Positions 1-9,800 of a stretch of DNA of 64,000 nucleotides are shown here, in pieces. A program made the translations under genes and the position numbers. Below the pieces are notes generated by a model that was not told the DNA's origin, searched no databases, and saw nothing but the letters and a program-made list of their open reading frames with translations. This stretch comes from Neelides folsomi. Lineage: Eukaryota > Arthropoda > Collembola > Neelipleona > Neelidae. Where the stretch lies: positions 1-64,000 of the forward strand of contig JAQGBZ010000095.1 of NCBI GenBank assembly GCA_034687125.1, written 5' to 3'. Position 1 is the stretch's first letter, and every line of letters starts with the position of its first letter.

Positions 1-1
1 G

Positions 2-169
2 GAAGATCCCGAGGAAACAACAACGGAAGATCCCGAGGAAACAACAACGGAAGATCCCGAGGAAACAACAACGGAAGATCCCGAGGAAACAACAACGGAA
101 GGTCCCGAGGAAACAACAACGGAAGATCCCGAGGAAACAACAACGGAAGATCCAGAGGAAACAACAACG
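2..169 (+). repeat. 24-bp coding minisatellite, seven units
   Basis: Seven nearly identical 24-bp units encode EDPEETTT. Differences are one or two bases (GGT for GAT in unit 5, CCA for CCC in unit 7). Two degenerate units follow to about 220. The array starts at the window edge, so its full length is unknown. A unit length divisible by three keeps the frame, so copy-number changes only alter stalk length. Confidence 0.9.
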
Positions 170-1084
170 GAACAACCTGAGAAAACAACGAAAGAACCTG
201 AAGAAACAACAACGCAAAAACCTCTTCCACCTACACTCGATTATAGCGCATCAACTCAAGAAGCACTCGAAGATCTCCCAGAAGAATTTGGGAAATTTGA
301 TAACAATTGCGTTTATGTAAAAGAACTAGAAGATAACCAAAACTGCACTTTTCAAGGTGCTATTTCAGAAGAAGAAGGATTTTGGTCGCCTTGCAAACAA
401 AACAATTGCTATTTTAAGTTTTCGTCAAATAATTATAATGTTGAACAATTCAGCGTAAGATATTTAGAGCGCAACGGTGGAAAAATAATTGAAAGTATTC
501 AAACATTTAACAATAGAGATTTTATTCAAGATGAATGGCTTAATTTAACCGGTGATCCCAATTCGCAAAATGTAATAATTTATTTATTCACAATTACCAT
601 TAAACAGATTTTTATTCAACCTTTTAAATTTATTCAAATATTTTTTTAGATTGAATTCAGTTTAACAAATAATGGAGGTGTGGTCCTTATTGAAAGAATT
701 GAAGTTTTTCTTGTGCTATCAGATTTGCGAACAACAATACCTCCAGGACCATCTAAGAAAGATGATAATAAGGACTATTCTCCATTTTTAATTGCAATTA
801 TTTCATTATCCTCTGTGATTGTTGTAGCTATTATTGTTCTTGTAATAGTCATATTTTACAAGAGAACAAAGCGAAGCTCAAGTTTGGATGTTTTGACACT
901 TCATGATTACAACAGTCGAAGGAATAGCTCTAAATTAGAATCAAATGACTTTAATAGTTTTGATCATCATAAGAAAAGACCAGCACCGAGAGTTCCTGCA
1001 ATGTACCAACAACAAAGTGGAAATATTTTGCCGAGAGTAAGAGGAGGTTCAGGTTACTCGTTTAATAATGATAATAGCTATTAA
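2..1084 (+). CDS. Single-pass mucin-like surface protein, C-terminal part (partial)
   Basis: Two exons are visible (2-571 and 650-1084, joined in phase 0); the 5' end lies outside the window. The protein begins inside a run of EDPEETTT octads, typical of an O-glycosylated, acidic Thr/Pro/Glu stalk. A folded ectodomain of roughly 110 residues follows, with several cysteines (NNCVYV, QNCTF, SPCKQNNCYF) and a likely beta-sandwich pattern. Then come a short Pro-rich linker, one strong transmembrane helix (about 24 residues of I/V/L/S starting FLIAIIS) and a basic, Ser/Asn-rich cytoplasmic tail of about 75 residues that starts YKRTKRSSS. The order stalk, domain, helix, tail implies a type I membrane protein at the cell surface. 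I do not recognise the ectodomain family; a galactose-binding-like or MAM-like fold is possible but unproven. Confidence 0.75.
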
Positions 1085-1192
1085 TTATTACTTTTTTCAG
1101 TAAGTACTATTGTATTATTTGTTTTATGTAAATATTAAAACTAGAGAAAATATAATACCAGTGATACGTAATTAATAAATGTTGTATGTGTA

Positions 1193-1290
1193 CAGAGTGG
1201 ACCATAAGTATCTTTCTTTTTTATACAGTTGTTTATTATACGATTGTTAAATAAACGTATAAAAAAGAAAGATACTTGTGGCCCACCCTG
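1193..1290. mobile_element. Mariner-type MITE, nearly full palindrome
   Basis: The element begins CAGAGTGGACC and ends GGCCCACCCTG, with a TA duplicated on both sides (1191-1192 and 1291-1292). Its arms are about 34 bp with roughly three mismatches, around a 30-bp AT-rich centre. TA target duplication and CAGGGTGG-type ends are hallmarks of Tc1/mariner non-autonomous elements. It has no coding capacity. A sibling lies at 59584-59654. The rest of 1085-1801 is AT-rich spacer with no feature I can support. Confidence 0.8.
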
Positions 1291-1801
1291 TATACCTAGA
1301 GTACTTGAAAACTATGTATGTATTATGAAATTATGAAATATTAAATTATTTAACCTTGTTTATAAATTAATTAATTATCATTTATCATTAAAATTTACCG
1401 AGGTACAAATTGTTTCAAAACTCGATGTATTATTGTTTTCAGGAATAATAGCGAATAGTTAATTATTATTTATAAATTTTTAATACAGAAATTCACATTT
1501 ATATAATATTTATATTAAATACAAAATAATAAAAACATATTCACCTAAATAATATTAATATATTTATTTATTTTTTATTTCATATTTCTACCCTGCCTTC
1601 CTTATATTTTAAGCTTTTAAAAATGGCAAACATAAAACATAATAAATAATAAAATAAAATAATATGCATTAAAATTTTAATATAAATAATTTTTATAAAA
1701 ATGTCTTAGTATTTAGATAAATATAATACACACATTGGTCATTGGTAATACAACTATCTAAGATATTCAGTTTCTTTAGAACAATTTTAATTTTAAAAAT
1801 A

Positions 1802-2744
1802 ATGGCGAAGAAGGAAGGGAAGTTGATTGATGCATTGTAAGTTGAACATATCGTATTTAATTTATCATTTCACAATCCTTGTCATTTAATTTGCATTCAA
1901 CATTACGAATTTGAACTTAAAAATTTACATAAATATATTCGAGTAATATTTATTATTTTAAAAAATTCAGCAATCTGAAGACACAAGAATGGGAAGGAAT
2001 TTTGATTGAAATGATAATTTTTTTTTGTGGAGTCATCATTTTTATTGGAATACTTTAGTAAGCATATTTGTTTGTTTTCCAATTATTATGCATTATAAAG
2101 ATACATTAGTTTAATTTCAATTTAGTCTGGTGCTATTTATGTTACTCATGCTGATCGATCATTTTTTATGCAAGAAAAAACCAGTAAGTCAAATACAAGT
2201 CAGTTGCTTATTAAACCACCTTTTTAATGTTAACATAATATTTGTCTTTATAGAAAACCACAGAGTCAGTAATTTCCTTTGATTCAAAAGACCTGGAAAT
2301 GTTAAAAGATGCTTATGTCACAATGTTTAACAAAATAGATCCCGAAAGTAACTTACCAATGAACATTTACATAAACCCAATCACATACAGATATTTAATA
2401 TTTCTTATTTTCAATTAATTTCTTACAATTGAACATTATCTTAAGTTGTCGACATAATGGAAGAGGACGAACTGAATGCGAGCGAAGAAGAACACGCGGG
2501 GCTGGATGAAGATTATTACAAAGAGCATCATCCCAATCAGAGCCACCGGGACGAGAAAGCGGAGAATGAAAAGAGCAAATGGCACGGAGTGAGGAAAAAG
2601 ATCAATTTCATGAAAGAGTGCGACGACTTTTTCAAAGATCTCTATGAGAGGAGAAAGAAAAGAGCAAGGAAGAATTTCATCATGCAATATGGGATAGTTT
2701 GCAAGGAAAATTTCGCCAATGCTGATCATATTAATACTGAATAA
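1802..2744 (+). CDS. Small membrane protein with acidic, highly charged tail
   Basis: Five exons (1802-1836, 1971-2057, 2126-2183, 2254-2347, 2446-2744) give 190 residues without a break. After a short cytosolic start (MAKKEGKLID) a very hydrophobic stretch of about 37 residues spans the membrane once or as a hairpin and ends in a basic CKKKPK stop. The remainder is hydrophilic: an acidic segment (MEEDELNASEEE) and then a basic helical segment (DLYERRKKRARK), likely cytosolic. The last exon contains an ATG at 2457 and can look like a separate 95-codon gene. However, the donor GTAACT at 2348 and acceptor TTAAG at 2441-2445 join it in frame to the membrane part, and only about 38 bp separate the alternative stop from that ATG. 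I do not recognise the family. Confidence 0.65.
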
Positions 2745-3093
2745 CCTTTTTGTTTAATTAAATATTCATTTAATGTCATTTTAATACTACCTGTACAATA
2801 TACATATTTTATGAAACTTTTTAGTGTTGTGATTTCAATTACGATCAATAAAACTTATTTTATAAACTCTGAAAGAATTCTCCTTCACCATGTAATTTTA
2901 CGTTTTTCATAGAAAGGGAAAATTAAAAATATTCCATGGATTTACTGCTGCATTTGTTATAAAACCGAAAAATGTTTGGGAATCTGAGCTTAAATCCTAA
3001 TTTAAGAGAACTGTGTTGCCTTTACCATATACGACCCAGCCACAATGAGGTGAAGAGACATTTTGTCGTGAGACGGTGAGGATCAACAAGAAA
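2745..3093 (+). other. Spacer with polyadenylation signal
   Basis: An AATAAA signal at 2847-2852 suits the preceding gene. Nothing else is recognised before the first tetraspanin. Confidence 0.5.
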
Positions 3094-4576
3094 ATGAAGT
3101 GTAGAAAACCCGGCTATATTATCTTTCCACTTTCTGCCGTAAGGACACTTTCAACAATATCATTATTGACAAATATTAAATACAAAACATTATTACATCA
3201 TTATTGCAAAAATTTAAATTTAGGAATAATGATGTATGAATGTATGAATTTTCAATTGTCTTATGATGAGAGATTAAATCTAAATTTTAATTTCAATTTT
3301 ACATGCTTATCTTCTTTCTTATAGTTTATTTCCCTATTTTTTGCAATATCATACTGGGCCTTGTATCACATCATCGGACCTCTGACTCACGACCAAGTCT
3401 CTGCCTACGTCCTCTTTATTGCAGACAATCTCCTCGTCGCATTCGCCACCCTCTTAGCCCTCTTTATTCTCAAAAGAGGAATTACGTCTGTTGCTCCACT
3501 AGTTTTTGTACTTCATTTTCTATTTAATCAATTTTAATTATTTTTAATTTACTGTATATTATTAATTTATATATTATTAATTATTTAGAATATTAATGAA
3601 TATGTTAATTAAAGTGCCAGACTGTTCTTATCATTGCTTTGATTTGCGGCTGTTTCGCGACATCCAAATTTCTTAAAGATCCTACAAAAGCTAAAATTGA
3701 GGAATTTTTCTTGGAAGAATATGAGAGCACTGGAGAACCATCAACGTTTGTTCGATTCCTTCAATCTAAATCTTTGGTATATTACATATTTCACAAAAAC
3801 TCTCTCACTTAACTTTCCTATGTTAATTTTTCAAGAGTTCTAACTAACCATATAAGTTGTATAATGAATTTGAATATTTTTGAATCCAAAAATTATTAAA
3901 TTTCCAAAGGATTGCTGCGGAGTGAACGGATATAAAGATTACGAAAAGAAAAATGCCACAGAGTATAAATTGCCAATATCGTGCTGCAAAAGTAATGTCT
4001 CCAAAGAAGAGTGTAAAAACAACACACTACAAAATGTTGAGTTTCACCACAGTTCTCCATACGTCAATTATAAAGTAACAACACAATATATTTTAATACT
4101 TAACTTTGATATTGAAACTTTTTAATAATAATTAAAATAATAAAATTATTTTTATTTGGCTTAAATAATATTATTTGTAGGGATGTTTATTGAGTGATCT
4201 TCGTGGGAGCATGCCAGAGATTTACCTTATTTACCAAATCGTGTTTGGAGTTCCGTTGTTCCATTGTTTCCTCATTCTCCTTCTAATCTTCGTCCTCAAC
4301 TTTGAATATCGGAGGACGCGGAGGGAAATGGAAGTCATCAACCCGCATGATGTTATAGTTTACCCAGTGGGGCCTCAAGGAGAACTTTTAAATGCTCGGA
4401 ACCGGGAATCTGCATTTTTCTCTCGACTTCTCAGATCCAGGGTCTCTCTACTTCACCTCAGGAGAGATCATGAAAATAACGTTGTTGGGATGATGAAAGA
4501 TCAACCAAGTGAAATTTCATCGGACAAAACGACTTGCGACTCGTCCAAAATAGACTTGTCTTCACATGATTTTTGA
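3094..4576 (+). CDS. Tetraspanin, first of a tandem pair
   Basis: Five exons (3094-3138, 3325-3507, 3615-3776, 3910-4074, 4181-4576), all joined in phase 0, give 316 residues. Four hydrophobic segments have tetraspanin spacing. The large extracellular loop carries the signature DCCGVNGYKDY, then PISCC and a GC just before TM4, so the disulphide-forming cysteines are present. Tetraspanins organise membrane microdomains and bind integrins and other receptors. The cytosolic tail after TM4 is unusually long (about 95 residues, Arg- and Ser-rich). The start was chosen because exon 1 encodes exactly 15 codons, as in the next gene, and is followed by GTAAGG. The exon 2 donor (GTACTT at 3508) was preferred over an earlier weak GT because it gives 61 codons, also matching the neighbour. 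Confidence 0.8.
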
Positions 4577-4796
4577 TTAAAATTAATTCTTATTTAATTT
4601 GCTCTTCATTCCTTCTTTCATTTTCAAGCCATAGAATCAATTTCATCAAAAATTAATATTTATTTGATAAAGAATTCAATTAGTTTTAATTAAAATTAAC
4701 CATTTTGACAAAAATTCTTAAACGCTCATTGTGAGAATAGATCTAATACACACGTGGTGCTAAGGCTATAACTCGTTTTTACAAAAGCATTAAGAT

Positions 4797-6246
4797 ATGG
4801 CAAAATTGCGAACTGGAGTGTTTGTGGCAATCTTATCAATTGTAAGTTAAAAATTAATCAACTCAAAAGCCAAAAATATAATTTAAAAGATATTTTAATA
4901 ATTTTATTTGGATATATTAATTGTAGGCTAACGGGTTGACGTTTCTTGGATGTTGGATTTGGATTTATACGGAAATTGGGAGTTTAAGCTCTTGGCAAGA
5001 AAGCGGGTTCCATTTGCTTTTCATTCAATGCAGTCTCCTCGTTATCTTTGCCTCAATGGCCGTTTTTCTTATTAAAAGTAGAAAAACACGTTTGGTTTAT
5101 TATCAATTGGTAAAATAACATAAAATGTATAATTTAGGTTAATTTCATCAAAGATTATATCATTAATTGAATTTATAATATTATTTTTTTGAAGTGCATA
5201 GTTGGTCTTATAGCCACATTTGGAATTGGAATTTTCCAATCATTTGCATTTTTAAGACCTCCGAGTGAATATGAGATGCAGACTCATTTAAAATCCTTCT
5301 TTCCGAATGCAACCATACCTCTAATTTTCGATATGATTCAACATGAAAATGTAAGTAGGTAAACAATGTGAAACAATACATAAATGCATTAATATTAAAT
5401 ATTTAATTAATATTATTACATATTCCAAATATTATTTAAATGATCATAAATCATAAATATTATGGAACTAAAGGAATGCTGTGGGATTAAAGCACCGGAC
5501 GACTACAAAGACTTCCATTCAACTTATTCAATTAATTCCTCTACGATTATTTTCAATGTTCCTGATTCTTGTTGTAAATTAGAGTATGAGGGATGCGGGT
5601 ACAAGCGAAGCATGAAATCAGCTGAAATTTATTCAGCGGTATTTGGATTTTAATCAAATCTTAATTAATTGTTTAAAATTATTTAATAATTAAAAATATA
5701 TTTAAATAGGGCTGCTTTGATGGAACATTTTCTCCTCCTCCATTCTTCTACATGATTTTCATTCCTCCGCTCCTCATCTCCATCAACACTTTTGCTCTTC
5801 TTTTTCTCTTTTTCTTCTATTATCACAAGTATGGAGCAGTCGCCCTCATCACCACAATTCAAAGTTCTCGACTGTATCAAGGAATAGCCGAAAGCTCAGG
5901 GAATAGACAATATGAAGATCATGTAGAATTGATAAAGCTAGTTGAAAACAAAGAGGAAATCTTGGAAGTTGACCGTGCCTCTTGTTCAACAAATACGGTG
6001 AGTTGCAATATTCAGCTAGACGGATCAACTGTTGCCAGAGACGAGAATCAGAATTCGAACCAAGCTCAAGCTTACGAAATTCCTCAACCATATTATGAAG
6101 GGCAAAATGTCCGAATTGTGAACGCCAATGCCCATTCGGTCATTTATCCTCTACCTTCATTTGAGCACTTTGGACTCGAGCCACTTGATCCACTTGATCA
6201 AACAGATTCATCAGAGACATCAAATCAACAACTGGATGAAATTTAA
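4797..6246 (+). CDS. Tetraspanin, second of the tandem pair
   Basis: Exons 4797-4841, 4927-5109, 5195-5350, 5474-5638 and 5710-6246 all join in phase 0 and give 361 residues. TM1 (about FVAILSIANGLTFLGCWIWI), TM2, TM3 and TM4 are clear. The large loop has ECCGIKAPDDY, a PDSCC motif and a terminal GC, the tetraspanin cysteine pattern. The tail beyond TM4 is about 145 residues, acidic and Gln/Asn-rich, far longer than the usual 5-20, so it may dock signalling partners. Exon lengths of 15, 61, 52 and 55 codons match the upstream gene (15, 61, 54, 55), so the two arose by tandem duplication. Protein identity has since fallen low, so the duplication is not recent. A polyadenylation signal lies at 6356-6361. 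Confidence 0.85.
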
Positions 6247-6880
6247 CAGACAAATTCGATTAACATTAAGACAATTTCTGTTAAATAACTCTAATTGTTA
6301 GACTAACTTTCATAATTCATTGGAAGTTAAATTATTGAACATTTAATAATATTGAAATAAACATTATTTTATTCAATGACTAAAACAAACACAGTTTTAA
6401 TTATGCACATGTACACCAATTAAAACAACAAATATTACAAAATGATTTTGTGTTAAAGTGAGCATTTAACAGATAACAGATATTCATTTTAATTAAATAA
6501 GTTTATTTAATCCTGTCTTATTGAATAAATTTAGGTTACATACACCATTGTACGACACTGCAATTACAAGATACATAAATATTTATATACAGATACATAA
6601 AATGGCATTTATCTTGGCTCTATTGGTATTTGGCCTAATAATGAATAATCAGACTTTTAGGAGCTAATAATTAAATTAATAGTTATTAATTTATTATGCA
6701 AACTTACAATTGTTCAATATTTCACCCTATTCTACTAATATACAATACAATAATACAATATTAAAATTAAATCTCTCACTCCAGAATTTGATCCTAACAT
6801 TATTAATCTAAAGGCTTAAAAATAATTTATTTCAATTTTCGTCGTCTGTTGTTATTTGGCATAAAACAGTTCAACTAATC
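6247..6880. other. Convergent 3' spacer
   Basis: AT-rich spacer between the stop of the second tetraspanin (+) and the stop of the lipid phosphatase gene (-). It should hold both 3' UTRs. AATAAA at 6356-6361 serves the plus-strand gene. No gene is seen. Confidence 0.5.
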
Positions 6881-9800
6881 TCAAACTTTTTCTTCATCTT
6901 CACATATTTCGCTCATTTGAGTGATATTTGATTGAGCTGAGAGAAGTCGTCTGATCGTATGTCGATCATCCACGGGTCCATTTTGCGGAACCCGAGGAAT
7001 TCCCATTGGTAATTGGCAAAATCCTTCCATTACGATGGTTCCTCCATTTGAGACACTCTTAGGTCCTGAGTAATTGTTGTTCCCATTTGACTCCTTTCTA
7101 TATAAGAAGGATTTGCACAGGAACATGGCTGTGAGGACACCGCTAATGCATCCCCAAATTCCCCCGATCCTAATAAAATTTAATCGTTAATTATATTAGG
7201 TAATTAATATTGAGCAATTTTAGATTATTTAAATAAATTACGTTATATCAATTGCATGATGTCGATGATCTGCGACACGGGACAAGGCAGCTAGCAAAGC
7301 CCATGAAAGCCATGTAATATGAAGTACTGAGAGGACGACTGGTCCCATTTTCTTCATATTGACTCGTTTATGTTGATAAATCTAAATCATCAAAATTAAA
7401 TAAATTATAAAATAATAATTTATTTATGCTGGTTAATTAAGTTTACAATCATCATCAGAGCGGCATATAAGCCGAGAGATGCGTGGCCTGAAGGAAACGA
7501 TTTGTGACCATCAACAAGTTTATATCGCGATACTTGTGTATTAGTGCACGTGTAGCTGCTAACCCATCTATAAATCAAAAAATAGTAATTAAACTTCATG
7601 ATGAAATGATTAAACCAAAATGTAAATAAAACCCCATTAAATGATAATGATGAAAATTATCAAAGGAGCCGCAAGCCTTATTATTATTTATTATTTTGAA
7701 TTCTTATTATATTTAATATTATTCCTCAATTTTTATGATATCATTAAATGTTATCTTTAATGACGGAATGAATGAGTTAAAGATGAACTTTATCATATTT
7801 TAATCCTAGTTGTAAAGATCATCATGGCCCTATACTAAACTTCATGCATCAATTCCTATGTATAACTTGCGAGGAGAAGTAGCTGAAATGAGGAGTCTAG
7901 TTTAATAAGTGCGCTATTGGTGTAATGGTTAGCATGGTTGCCTTCCAAGCAGTCGACCCCGGTTCGATTCCGGGATAGCGCATTAATTTTTTTTCTTTTT
8001 TACTTTACTTTTTTGGTTTAAATATACTAATGTCCATTTCCTTGTTTTATTATGTCCTTGAAGTTGTTTATTATTTTATTAATTAAATTATAATCAATTT
8101 ACCCGAAATCGCAAGCCTCTGCTGTAAAATTAGGTTTGCATGTGTCGATCCAATGCGGTCTTGGAGAATTCATCACGGTTTTCCCCAATTCTGTGACAAA
8201 GAGCGTGCAGACGAAGCCGAGAAGATAATCCTATTTAAATAAACATTTCCAGATAACATACTTATTATAAAAATTAAATCCAACTCTCACCTTCAATAAG
8301 ATTATTTAAATTATTCTTTAAATTACCTTATACCAAAAGCCGGCATAGAACAAAGTTCTCTTCCATCTGCTTTGCCCAAGAGATGCATTGTAGTTATAGG
8401 CATAAGGGTTCTTTTCAATATTGTTGTAGAACCATTCTGTTATGATCATCTGTCAAATATTAAATATATTAAATAAGTTTATCCAATAAAGATAATTAGG
8501 GGTCTTTGATGCTTGAATTTAATATAATGGAAGATAAATGAACCTGGATGAAAGGGATGACGAGGACGCCAGTGAGAAGATGAATCGTTCCCACTGTCTC
8601 TCCATTATACTTGTGGTGGATGCTAGTTTCAGTCGTCGCATTCCCTTCACACTTCAACGTCGGCAGCTTCAAATTGATGTAATTCAAGAGAGAAACCACT
8701 AACATGGACAGAACTGAAAATCATAATAATCAAAATAATTAATTCCATCGTTAAAACCCCATCAAGTCAAGAGCGAGGACATAAAAAATTGAAAATGTAA
8801 TGAGATTGCATTAAATGGAATGGAGCTATTAAGAGACTTGCTATTTTTCTCCTCTTCCTTTTGGGAGGAAGTAGGCGATGAAGGGCAGTTAAGGCTTTTC
8901 TCTTTAAACCTTCTTTATTTTTGGCATACGAGGGAGGAATGGTCGTAAAGTTGTCTGGAGAGATCCGGAGCCTCATATTGAATGACTTCATTTTTGACTC
9001 CATTCCCACATCAACACACCCAATGAACATTCATTGGATTTTCAACCACCCTCGTGGACTTTGGTTCAATTGACAATGAGTCTTATAATGAATTTGGTAT
9101 TGAAATCCATTCACTGCCATGGCCAACATCCACGCTAACAACAACACTCACAACTAGGGTTTGTCGGTTTCTAAGCCATGGCAAATGGACTATAATTATT
9201 TGAATTACTACACTGCACCACTCCCCATCTGAGAAAATAAAGAGGGACAAAAAGCAGAAATTGCTCTTCTTGTCTGATCGAAAAAACTTGTTGGGATTAT
9301 TAAGACGTTACTGAAAGACTACCAATCATTTTAAGAACAATCTGACAAATTGACGTACCTCAACACGATTTTAATCATGATTTTAAACACTTGATTATTG
9401 AGGGGATGTGGAGCTGAAATAAGTTATAAATCATAGCTCTTTACAAGCCCAACTAAAATGTATTGCGGATTCAAGAGAAAAGACCTTGAATTCTCACTGC
9501 CGCATTTCCACATTCACAAGCTACGTCAACTCTGAATCAAAATTGATAAATCCTCTCACACATATTCAAATATCGTAGCTATGTATGTAGTTATGTATTA
9601 CTCTAATATGGTCATCTACCTTCATACATTTTCCAAATGTATTTAGGAAAATAGCAATATCAGGAGTTTGATGGAAGTACTTATACTAAAATACATAAAA
9701 GTAATCGTTATTTTTAAATACTATGTATGTATGTATTATGTACTACATGAGTAGAAGCATGAATGTTGGTAACAATGTTTTATTATGGTGATTAAATATT

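Noticed and set aside
2457-2744. Stand-alone 95-codon gene
   Set aside because: Better explained as the last exon of the five-exon gene 1802-2744, with which it splices in frame.
8767-9030. Minus-strand frame of 87 codons in phosphatase intron 1
   Set aside because: Basic low-information peptide without homology or usable splice sites in phase with the neighbouring exons.
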